Of a DNA stretch of 64,000 nt, positions 40,501-52,500 are shown in pieces. Where the stretch lies: positions 62,001 through 126,000 of the forward strand of contig WIXG01000203.1 in the NCBI GenBank assembly GCA_009869945.1, written 5' to 3'. Source of the stretch: Mesaphorura yosii. Lineage: Eukaryota; Arthropoda; Collembola; Poduromorpha; Tullbergiidae. The stretch's first letter is position 1. Each line of letters begins with the position of its first letter. The notes below the pieces were generated by a model. It ran no database searches. It worked only from the letters and a program-made list of their open reading frames with translations, and was not told where the DNA came from. A program made the position numbers and the translations under genes.

Positions 40501-43500
40501 CTAATGACGAAGCACGAACGCGGCCGCATGCCCAAACCGGTAAAGTACTTGAGCAACTTCCTGTTTCGCCTTTCGCCAGTTTCGCACTCGCCGCCGCGCC
40601 GTCGTTCCACTTTGCGTCCCAGCCTTTTGTTCTTTTGTGACGAGTTCTCCAACTTTCTCCTGCTTTCTCGGCTCGTCGACCGCATTGTCGTAATTGCTTT
40701 GTGCTTACACTCTTGCTTCACTTGATCCATTTTTCCATGGGTTTGGGCACAACAGCGGAAAATATCACACTTTAAGCTGCTGCGGTGGTATTGTTTGGTC
40801 GTTTTCTACTTTATTGTGGTCGTCGATTGTGGATTTGGGTTGGTTGTGGGTTATATTTTAGTCATTTTGAACATGTGAACGAGTAACACGCGCGCCGGGA
40901 CTAATTTATTGTATGAGAAAACTTGGACTTTTGGGGCCAGTTCGTGTAAGAGAAAAGAAAACAATAGCGTGATTAAGCTCGCGAACGGTCGCGTGGTGAC
41001 ATTTCGTGTATTTTTGGTATTTATGGTCAGCCGGCTGGCTATGATTTACGCCTTCAGCTACCCGACGGAGAAAAATAGAAAAACCCGGGCAAGGAGCAGT
41101 ACAAAATTGGCATTTAATTCTTTGCTGCATACTTTTTGCATTAAAACGTGAATTCGAATCGGCGGGCACAGATTCCCAGATTTTCGCATTCGCAGGAAGA
41201 CGTAGACAGTCTGAAAATATTTTCATGTTTCGCTGGAAGTTGAAATGTCGCAGTTCGCAGATTGCCTCTGCGTGGATTAGTTTGGAAACTTAATTTTATG
41301 CATGAGTGATGCGAAAATCGAAAAGACGTACGTACAGCTTTTGTATGAGTGGATTGGCTTCACCGACGTCATAGCATAGCTTGCCTTTATGCCTTTATTG
41401 CGGTTAATCGTGATCTGCTGCAATTTTTTGTGAATTAGGAGCTCGTAGTGATTAATTGATCCAGGAGCAGCAATTAATCGTGGTCGTGAGCTGTGAATCG
41501 CTGGCTCATCATTCATTGAGCGAGATTTACAGATTTACTCATCATTCATTTGGCAATTTGGCATGCTTACGCGTTTAAGCTAGTAATCTTTCATAATCCG
41601 CGCCACGCCGCGCTGTGCCAAGCCAAGAAAAAGTCAAGTCAGAGTCAGAAATGATGTCGTGAAACTGAAACTAGGTAACCCACTCCCAAATCACAGCACA
41701 GATCGTCTTCTATGCGCGTTCGTGCGCTTCTTTTCCCCGTACACGATTCCTCAGTACACATCATTAAATTATCATTTGGCTTTGGCAGAGCGTCAGGAAA
41801 AAAGACTCGCGATTTGCAATTTGCAAACGCAAACTGCACTGAACCAATCACTCACTCCAGCGACGCAACGCCACGGCGAAAAAACCCGCTTGCATATGAA
41901 TGGAAAATGAATGCGCAAAGTGAAAAGTGGCTTCGGGCTTTTCGGATTCTTTTCTTATGGCGTGGCGTGGCTCGGCTCGGATTCTCAGAAATTTCGCGAT
42001 GATTTCCATTAATCATTCTGAAGGTAGTCTGGAGTCAAGTCAAGCCGATTCAAGTGTTCTACACACCGCGGCGTCTGATTTTAATAATTGCATTTTCGCC
42101 TTCCTCTTTGGTATTTGATTATGTTCGAAACCTTGCCAAATGCTATGATACCAAAGTCGGTCGATCACGTCATCATTGTGTCGTCGCTACAAATTCGCTG
42201 ATTCGCCAATTTTCATGCAATGCAATTATGCGCCATTCCGCCATTTCCTGATTTGACTGATTTGCTGGTCTGTGCCCGTTTAATTATAGTCCGAGTAGGA
42301 TTTGAGACTTTCTTTGGTGCGTAAGCTCAAATTAGTTCAAATTCGTGCCGCGAGCCGCCGCGTGCCGATAAGCGGGCAGAAACACTTAAATTAATCTCTC
42401 GGACGTATAAACAAACGAAAATTACAGAGTAACTTGGCCTCTGGCCTGGCATTACGTTACGATAATGGCCACGAGCAAACGCGAGGCATTAGCAACGGCA
42501 ATGGCGGAGAGCATTAAAACGGCACGGCAGAGGAGTCCTAAAATTTAATGACGCGTTCGCGAAGGAGAAACGAGTCCATGGAGCACGTGCAAGAAAAGTA
42601 CGGCAAGAAAATGCGAGCTGTAAGGAAATAAATACAAATACACCCGAAAAGTGACGTCAATACAATTTCCAGATGCCAAACACAACAAAGTGGAGCTGAA
42701 GCTGAAACTGGCCCAGTTAATGAATTTGAGATCATTTACAGCAGCAGGCAGATGTTTGGTTACTCGTTCGTTCTTGTTTAACGAGCAAGCGAGGCAAGGG
42801 AAAGAGAAAGAGAATGAGCTTCGAGATTCTTTACGCATTCAAGCGCCTGCCTCCAGCAGCCCGTGCCTTATGAATGAAAGAAGCCTGCCAATCAGTCAGT
42901 CAGTCAGTCAATTGACAACTTTCTGTCTGGCCGCGGGAATTTATTTGGTGTCTTCCCTCTCGAATACGCCCCGGCAATAAATCTTATCCTGTACTTGTCC
43001 TGCATGTCCGAGGCGCTCCGGTTATGAATTATTCAAAATTTATTCGAATTTGCGAATTTTGGCAGCTCAGTGTCCAGCTCAGCATGTGCGTCCGTGCATC
43101 TTGAAAATCCGTAGCCATGAAAGCCTTGAATTGTCTTGAACAGTGGCAGCGGAAGAGAAGCGCAATGAATCTTTTGAAGTGGTTGGTAAAGTAAAGGCAC
43201 AGTCAGGCGCGGTCAGGCACGGGACAGGAAGTTTTCGCGATAGATCTTCGGTTCTCGTTAATGCCAATGTTTAAAGCACAACGCTTAAAAAAACGCGAAC
43301 GTGGCCGTGACTGGACGCTGGACGTCGACGTGCCCGTTCTTATTTCCCATCTGTCTCCGCCAAATTCAATTTACAGGGGCTTAGCGAGTCGACTCTGACG
43401 GACGCAGCTGACCAGACTGGCCAGACGGCCGGTCGCGACTCGGAAGACACACAACGCCGGCCAGCCACGCACAGGCACCTCCGACAATCACAGGAATGCA

Positions 43501-46500
43501 TACTGGATTCAAATCTGAAGTTTGACTCGTGTAAATGCACTGCCTTGTGAAATATGAAATGGCATCAAGTTTCACATTACGCAGACATAATGTGCAAAAT
43601 TGAATTTTTAGTCTCGTACGTAATAAATTCGCATATTTGCGTATTCTTGGCACCCAAGCGTGAATTATGGCATCATCTCCTTTGCCATCGTTTTGCCACG
43701 CCATGCCAGTGCTTTCACCATCGATAAGGAGTCAGCCACGGCCGACCAAGTCGTGACGTCACTTCATGCATACATACATACAGGTATTTTAATGATTTTA
43801 CGCGTTCTGCATAGCCATACCGTGAAAATATAGTGAATATAGTACGTCAGTAGTACGAGTATAATGATGATTTATACTCAATTTGCCGAATTTGCCAATG
43901 CCAATAAGCCTTCAAGAGCACCGAGCCATGCAAGAACCCGAACGCCGAGCGTTTGTAATGCACTACGACATTTTTGTACTCGCACGCGCTACGGAAAACT
44001 TTGTGCACGTAAAAGATAAACTTTTTACAAGTCCCATCGGGTGGAGAGACTAGAAACTTTCATAAATAATCTATTTACTCGCACCTTCTCAATAAATTAC
44101 CCACCATGTCGTGTTTTGTCAGTTTGGTTCTGTGCTTGTTGCTTGTACTTCAAGCCAGTGACGTCAGTCATTCGAGTTCTGTGCACTTTTTACGCTTCGT
44201 CCAGTCGTGGGTCGACGTGGCAGATTTTAAAATAGAATAACTCGCTCTATTTTTAGAGCACGATAGCACGATACTCGCACGCTTCCCAACGAATCCCAAA
44301 CACAAAAACGTTTAACGCAGTCCGTCAGTCTTTTGCGATGCTTGGCGTATTTTTAGAACGTGAATCATGTCACGCGTGAAGCGTCCAGTTTTGCTGTTGC
44401 TGATTGTTGAATTCTACTAATGAGAGGTTTTCATTACGGATTCAGCGTGCGTGAAGTGCGAAAGTTTGCTTGTTTTTGCTCCCTGCGGTCGAAACTGAGA
44501 AATTCCGAATTCACCGCTGCATTTTCGGCAGGGCCATCAAATAAATTACGGCTGTCATTCGATTTCGATTCGAATTGCGGAATTTCTTAATGAGGACGAG
44601 CCACGGCGATATTTTGCATAAAACTTTGCGCTGCCTCGCCTGCTTTGCACTTTGCATGTTCACAAAAGAAGATTAATGAGGCGTTTGTTTCGAATCGCAG
44701 AGCAGAGCAGAGCGGGCGAGTGACTGAATAAATTATGAGCGGCTTGAGCGGTTTGGAGAAAGTTTGGCCCAATTTTTGTGCAGAAAGAATTTGTCGATGG
44801 ATTTTACTTGCAAGTTGCAGAATCTGCAAAAGACGTGGACGCGCCGAGGAGAATTTTTGAGAGCTGGGCCAGCAATTAGCGATTGCGATTAGCAATTGTT
44901 TGACATCTTTCACAGAATTTCGCAAGGGTACCCAGCTAATGAAGGAATTCGCATGCGGGCAGGCGGACGGGCTCGCTGCTCGCGTCGCCTCATCGTCGTT
45001 CTTGGGCCCATGATTACCAAATTAAACGACCTCATTTTCATTTCGCGTGTCTCGTCTTTTCTCGTCCTCGTCCAATCTGCGCCTAAATTGCTTTAAACTG
45101 CCTGCAAACTGCCTGCCTGCAAGAAAAACTGCGTCTTGTTCTCGTTTTTCTGCTTAATAAAAGTTTAGTTACTCGGTATTTTTACGCAATGCAGAGCAGA
45201 CGCAGAAGCCGAATTGAAGCATGAAGCAGATTGCTTTGCTCTTTGCTTTGCTATAATATGCAAATTGGCATTTTCTTTTTATACTGGCATTCAGGTTCTA
45301 GAATTCCAGGAGATCAGAGCTCAAAGCTGTTGAGTTGTTGCTTACTGGAATTTAAACGAGTTGATATTTCTTCATCTTCTTGTTTCCTGTTTCTCTTTTC
45401 TTTGCTCGCATTCTTTCTCATTTCGGTCGAGTATAATTTCCACTTTCCACGTACGTACGCGTACTTTTTCCTATTTACTTTGCCGCTTAGCGAAGAAGGT
45501 GAGATTAACTCGCTACTCGCATCTGCTTGCCTGCGTTTCATGGATCTTCATCTTTTAAATGGTCCAAATGCTTGCCCCATTTGCTTAATATTGCATTCGC
45601 CATTCGAAAAATTTCCTCTTTCATGTACGCGCACGTGAAGAAGATGAGCTAGCTTTTTTAAATTATTGCTTAATCCCCCGAAATGCTGAATACTAAATGC
45701 TGCGTATGCGCATTATTTATCCACATCCACCTGGCCCAAAGTTCTGGCGGGTAATTCCAGGTTTGAGTTCACAACTTTGCATGCTTCCGTCTTGCGTGGT
45801 GTCTCGCCTTGCGTTTGTGTATTGATTTTCTTTTATTTAAGACAGCAATTTTTCTTCAACTTGGAGACGTTGGAGGGTTTAAGTTTACTGTTCTTGTGCA
45901 AATATTCCCAACGCTTGGCGTGTGCCGGATGGTGACGGAGTCAGAAACATCATTTCCAGAACAAACAACAGCGAGGCAGGCGATGAGTTTGCATGACACT
46001 TATCAGCTCGGCCTAGTTTAGTTGCTTTTTGTCTCGACGGCTCCTATTGAGTCGGGTCGAGTTTTCCCTGCGCTGCTGCCCTGCCGGCACTCCACCTGAA
46101 TAGTTTTTAACTTTCGTGCTGTCCTGCACGCACTTCAGTCGTTGTCGCTTTCGTCCAAAGTGTCATAACCCCAGCTGCCCCGGTGTCGATTCCCAGAAGA
46201 CTTCGTTTTCGCCACGCTCAGACTCACACTCATGTTTAATAATGCTTTTGTGGTTTTAGTACCTGGAAAACGAAAGACGCACTTCGTTTCTAAACTTTCC
46301 GTACAATTCCAGCAGTTTTAGCAATTAATTTCGCATACAAACTACTGAAACTACAACTACCCGGGATTATTAGCATCAGATTCCAGTCTTTCGCTTTCCG
46401 TAATTATTCTGCCCTTTTGTCTACTTGTTTGATAATCTGTTCGTTAACTAATGCAATGCAATGCACTGAAAGTTTTCGAAAGTTTCACAAGCCACAAGCC

Positions 46501-49500
46501 TGGCGAATAATCCGGATAAGTTCTAATTCTGAATGCCTAAATTCCTAAATGCTCGATGCCCGTGTTTTGATGAAGTCCTCGTCGTGTCGGGTCAGAGTGA
46601 AGCGAACTTAATGAACATGGGAGCTATGCAGTATGCGTATGCAGTAATCACTTTTCTTTATTTTGACTTTCGAAATCACAAATCGCAACGGTAAAAATTG
46701 TGGCAAGAATTTGGCTTGGCATTTCGCAGTTTAGCAGTTTCGTTCATTTAGCTGATGACGACGTCGGCGCACCCTCGGAAGGTTTCCTGTGCGGGGCCCG
46801 CCTGATTGCCTCCTCGGTAGTTCCACTGAATCACGCATCGATCGCACCTGACTCCGGCTGGGAGCCTGGCCCGAGTGGTGTACCAGCCCGTGCCCTTGTC
46901 CACAGGGAGTTTGGTGCCTCCGCTCGTCAGCTGAAGGACGTGCTGGTTGAAGCAGTTTTGGTTCTCGTTGTTTCTGTCAGTGCAGAGCCTGAATTCCATG
47001 TTTCCAAGGTGGGCAGCGGTCAACTCCACTTCGATGTCGATCTCCTGCAATGAACAATTGATTTATCGATTGAATTGATTGAATTACGATTAATTGAATG
47101 GAAATTCGTACCAACAGTATAGAAAATAGTTAGTAATTTAGATTACCTGTCCAGCGCTGTAACGCGCAGCAATGATTCCTCGTCCGTAGGTGCCTCCGTG
47201 CTCGTTGGGGCGTGGAGGTGACATTGAAATCGGGTCTCCACACACACCGCAGTTGGTGCCCGGATCGTCGACCTGGTGGACGGCCCCGCAGTACAGCTGA
47301 TTGTCGTCGTAGTTTGGTGGCGGGTTCTGGCTCGCGAAATCGGGGACTCTCCAGAGCGAGGAACGGTTTGGAGGCTTCATGAGCCGGCCGTGACCGTGAA
47401 CGGAGACGGCAGCGAGGGCGACGACGAACAGAGCGAGGAATGCCTTCATTTTGAAATTTGAATGCGTTGGCATTGACGTTGGCGCTTGAAGGAGCAGCAG
47501 AAAATGGAGGTTTGGTTTCGGATGCCGTCTGAATTCAATGCAACTCGTATTTATACCCCAATAATAACTGCAATTAAGTGGGCACGGTCCAAGAATGAAA
47601 GAACTGAAATCGAGCAGGTGTCAAGTTGTGTCAAGTCAAGCAGCTGTTATCAGCTCCGGAAAATTCGCTTGAATTGCTGTGAAAACATTGAACGGATCAT
47701 GCCACGGCCCACGGGCACGGGTTTTGCTCATGTCCGCTATGCAGATTCGACAAGTGTCGACAAATCAATCAATTTCCAATTGATTGATTCAGTATTCAGC
47801 AATTTTAAATTTGTAATTTTTGACAATTCGTGCTGCTTTGTTTTCCGTTAAAGAATTCTGAATTAAAAGTCGCAAGTAACTTCAACCTCGTGTCAATTAA
47901 GCGAAGATTTACGTTTTCAAGTGTTTTGACGAACTTGATCGTTCGAGTGCTTGTGTTTGACGAGTTTCATCATCCAACCGAATGCGAATTAACAATTAAA
48001 GCTCACGAGATCCTCACATGAGAGGATGACACATGGACGGTGCAAATTGACAAATTCGTGTGCAAATTAATTCCAGACTGGTTAGTCACAGTTTCCTAAG
48101 CATGGGAATTTCCCACAGGTCGCAATTCGCAATCCACAAATTCTAATTTACAAAGTACTTATCCATGTTTTTCATTGCATCGCCTTGTTTTATGCATTGC
48201 AGATTTTTCCTGGTCTTCTCGTGCTTCGCGCTCTCTGTCTTCTCGACGATCCAGCAGTACCAGGACGATGCGAACGAGGCGTTGTTTTACATGGAGATTG
48301 TGGTCGTGACATGCTTCACTCTGGAGTTTCTCCTACGGCTGTGGGGCGCCGGATGCAGGAGTCGCTACCAGGGCTTCATGGGCAGACTGAGATTCCTCAA
48401 AAGACCATTTTGTATAATCGGTAAGAATAGCACACAACAATTCGATTCGCGAAAACTGGCATTAATATATTTTACTAAATTCGCGATGTCAGCGATGTGA
48501 AACATGCGTTTTCACGCCTGCTACGATTTATGATGTCAATTCTCGGCGAAAATGCGTAAATTCGTGAATCGGAAAATCGTGATCGTGCAAAGCAAAGAAA
48601 GATTAGCTGGAAATGGTAAACAAAATTATTTATTGAAGAAAGTTCAGTCTTCAGCTATTAGCGACTTTGGTTACGATACATAATTAATTAACCTGCTCCC
48701 TGCTCACTCTTATAATTTGTTACCTGAATTATTAAGAGCCCGTGAGACAACTTTCAAGCGCCGCGCGTTTCTGGCTCGCTGAAAAATGTGTTTGCAATTT
48801 TTCCATGTGTGCTCGAGCTCAAGTCCGACTTTACAGGTCTTTTACAGTGCCAAACCATTTCGTAGCCGTTTGCCATTTTGTATTGCGAATTGTTGCTCGT
48901 GTCGCGTTTGCGAATTTGCGCATTTCCTCGCCGACCTTCAGCATGGTACGGTGAAATGCTTCATGTTTCATGCTCGTGGAACGGCTGAACTTCCTGAATC
49001 GAAATCACAAATAAATGATGAGTGCAAACATGAGTGTAAATATTCGCATTGCTGTTCGCGTTCGCATTCATGACACGGTCGTCAGTCAATTTGTTATCAT
49101 CATTCTTGATGCTGCCTGCGCCCAAGCGTAAACGCCTAAGAATGAAGCGTATTAAATAATGCAATGCGACAGAACACAAAGCAAGAGCACAACAACAGGA
49201 CTGCGTGGCGCGGCCGAGCAAACACTGACAGAAATATTAATACACTGCTACTGGAATAATACCCACATTACTTAACATAATTTTTCATCCGGTCGGCCCC
49301 TCTAGCAGACAAGCCGTACGCGCACTTGCTTCCTGCCTCGAAACCGCATTACGCTAATGGCCTGGCCTGGTGGCCTGGCTCTTTTATGCTGCTGCAGCCG
49401 CTCGCCTGAATTTTTATGTCCATGAAGCTAGCATAAGCGTTAAAACCGAAAACCGACAGGAATTTGTCCATCATTATTCTTATTGTTGTTGTTGACTAAT

Positions 49501-52500
49501 TTCAAAGGAATCGCCGATTCATGAATCGAATGACAAAGTGTGAGAACTGAAAGCTATAATTTTCTTCTAGAATGTTGACAATTGTCTGTCTTGCTCTGAC
49601 GTGGCGTGGCGCAGCGTGGCGTGGCAGTGCTTGGCTCGTCCTCCACCGTGAAAATGGCAATCGCAAAGGCAAACCCGTACGCAAAATGCTCCACTTTCAT
49701 TCAGATGGGCCGAGGCCTGCTACTAAAAGCTTCCTTTGTAAACCGTAATTACCGGTGTTATGCAGGGCGAGTGCGAAAAACAGGAGGCGATTGCGACTTG
49801 CGCCAATGCCACTTTTTTTTACCACGTTTCTAAATTTGGCGTACTTGCGCCGGGTTTTCATTGTGCAAAGCAAAGGTGTGGCATGGCTTGCGGCTTGTCG
49901 GCCGTTTGGCCCCGAATTTGATTTCTTTCTTTGGTATTCCCAATTTGCTTACCACCACCGCCAGACAGGCCGACGTTTTTGTGTTGGAGCCCCATTAAAG
50001 GTAGGCTCATTGCACACTGCGTAATTGTGTACCTATTTTTGCGTGAGTCCTCCAACCGCCAACAGTAGAAACTTTCCATTTGTGCCCCAGTTCAAGGCTG
50101 GCTGACTGGAGTTAATTGGAAGTCGACAAGAGGCACAGCGCGAAACTTTAAACTCCACATGCCATTTGGCGCTTGCCAGCAAACTGTTGTCCAATTAAGA
50201 AGTTTGTGACGGGTAACGGAATTTAATTAGCTGAATAAATGCGTAAAATTCTGTAAAAGAGCAAAACGAGCAACTTCTTCTTTCATCGAACGTGCGCGAT
50301 ACGCGAAAATAGTGAAAATAAGTGAAAGGTGAATTGTAAGTAAGTTTTTACTACTTCGCCAACTAATTAACACCTGCCATGTGTTTTCTCCTTCGCAGAT
50401 GTGATTACGATAGTCTCTTCGCTCATCGTGCTCGGCGAGGGGTCCAGCGGTCGTGTCTTTGCCGCCTCCGCGCTCCGTGGCCTTCGCTTCTTTCAAATCC
50501 TCCGCATGGTGCGTGTCGACCGGCGTGGCGGGACGTGGAAGCTGCTCGGCTCCGTCGTCTGGGCGCATCGGCAGGAGCTCATCACGACCCTCTACATTGG
50601 CTTTCTGGGGCTCATTCTCAGCTCCTTCCTCGTCTACTTGGCAGAGAAGGAAGTACCTGGCACAAAGTTCAATAATTACGCCGAGGCGCTGTGGTGGGGA
50701 GTCGTAAGTTCCGAATTTGCATAAAATTTGAGTGTCTGCATTGCTTAATCATTACCCATTGCGAAAATGTGCAAAATTTTATGCAGTGCTGCTTGGCTTG
50801 CGGATTTCCTTACTTTTGTGCTTTTTTGCTCTCCGACTGAATTCCAGCCCAAAGCGCCCACATGTGATGGGGATTTTAATGAAGATGAGTTGTTTTTCTT
50901 GTCTCCTGGTCTGCCCTCGCATCTCATCCTCATCTCGACGGACTTTAATCATTCCCGTGCGGTTCGATGTGAGATGCGAAGGCTAAATGAGTTCCTCGTT
51001 CTCGTATTCCTTTGATGAAGAAATCCGAAATCCTTAGCAAACAAGCAGCGTGAGCATGAGCGGATGAGGTTTGAATCCAAGGTCCGCCTGCCCGCAGGCA
51101 TGCAGCCTGCATTTCGTATTTGATCTCATGCTCTCGAGATTCATTTCGTCTTCGCTTGAGCCGGCGACTGCGACCGAGTCGTCGAGCGTCGAGGATGGGA
51201 AGCCTGTCAAGTCAACTGCCAAGCTACAGCAGCCTTGCTGCTTTATTCATTTCTAATTTCCAATCTTCAGCCAGTTGCTTCTTCCCTCTGCTTGCTTCTG
51301 ATCCGTCCAATGCAGTGCAATGCTGAATGTAGATATGCCAAATGCATTTCTTCTCGATGTTCGTCTCAATTATAATGAAAGGAATTCCATCTTCGTGTTG
51401 TCCTCTTCTCCTCTGCGCTGTCCTGGTCTCCTGATAACGCGTGTAGAACTCAATAGGCTTCATAGGCGTTGTGTATAATGTATTTGTCATTGTTGGACGG
51501 CTGTGGGCTATGCGACAGCGGCGGCAGCAAAACATGTGAATACGAATGGGAAACGAAATGCGAAATGAATGAAATTCGCATACAGCATACGGTACGGCTG
51601 TCTAACGAGATAAATCTTCGTCCCTGAAGAGCGAAAGCAACGGCAATCAGGAAGAATTGAGAGCCACGCCACGACTAGACATAATGAACTGAGCCCCATC
51701 AAATAACGAGCAGCAGCAGGGCTTCATTTGCGTTCATCTTCTTTTGTTCTTCATTTCCATTTCATTTTCATGAGAATTTATTCTATTCTGAGCTTCGCCC
51801 TTCTTAAAATTCTCGTGTACTGCAAAATTCCTGCACAGAGCTCGAAATTTGAAAATTTGTATCTGATAATTAATTTTCTTTGTAATTTCGCATTGCGCAT
51901 GCAAAATTACTCAGGCGCGTGCGCGGATTTCATGAAATTCACAATTCGCTGATTGGCAAAAATTCCGAGTAAAAGTAAAGAAATCTAACGAAAGTGGGCC
52001 GGGAACGGGACCTTTGACATTTGCAAATGACCGTCACAAATCTCAATCGTGGATCGCAAATTGCGAGTTGCAAATTACTGAATAACAAGCCGGCAATTTA
52101 GAAGGCCTGCCTAAAAGCAAGAAGCACTTTTCAACTTTCCACTTCCTTTGTCCACTCAACACAAAGCCGAACACGAACCGAATTTTGTATTGATTCATTG
52201 CCGGGCACGCTGGTAATAATGACAGTCTAATAATGATTAGCTAATAACATGCTCATGTTTGCCATTGTCAAAATTGCATACAATTTGCCTCGACGCGTCT
52301 GGCCATTTACGAGAAGAAATATTACACAATTACACGCGCACGCCGCCACACGCGAGAACGCATACAAATAGAGTCGCGTGGTGAAAGCAGTAACGGTGAA
52401 AGCAGGTGAAAGCAAAGCCGTACCTGGCACGACGAGCGTCTGGCGTTCGGAATGGAATTCTGAGAAGAGACTCGAAATGCTGAATGCAAAATGCAAAAAG

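Larger units (their letters stand above)
36785..48202 (+). other. KCNQ intron 3, host of a nested gene
   Basis: This 11.4 kb intron lies between the exon holding the start of S1 and the exon holding the rest of S1 to S3. It contains a complete LPMO gene on the other strand at 46,748-47,449. Elsewhere I see only short tandem arrays: (CGGCC)3 at 37,611-37,625, the TGGCT/TGGCC array at 39,101-39,120, (CCTG)4 at 39,192-39,207 and TCAG repeats at 42,892-42,910. Open frames of about 155 codons occur on both strands at 40,246-40,730, but they mirror each other and resemble no family. Confidence 0.75.

Noticed and set aside
40246..40730. Open frames of about 155-159 codons on both strands
   Set aside because: They are near mirror images over the same bases, lie in a KCNQ intron and show no recognisable domain.
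51060..51090. GGTTTGAATCC resembling a tRNA B box
   Set aside because: The flanking bases do not form a T-arm stem and no A box or acceptor stem is visible.
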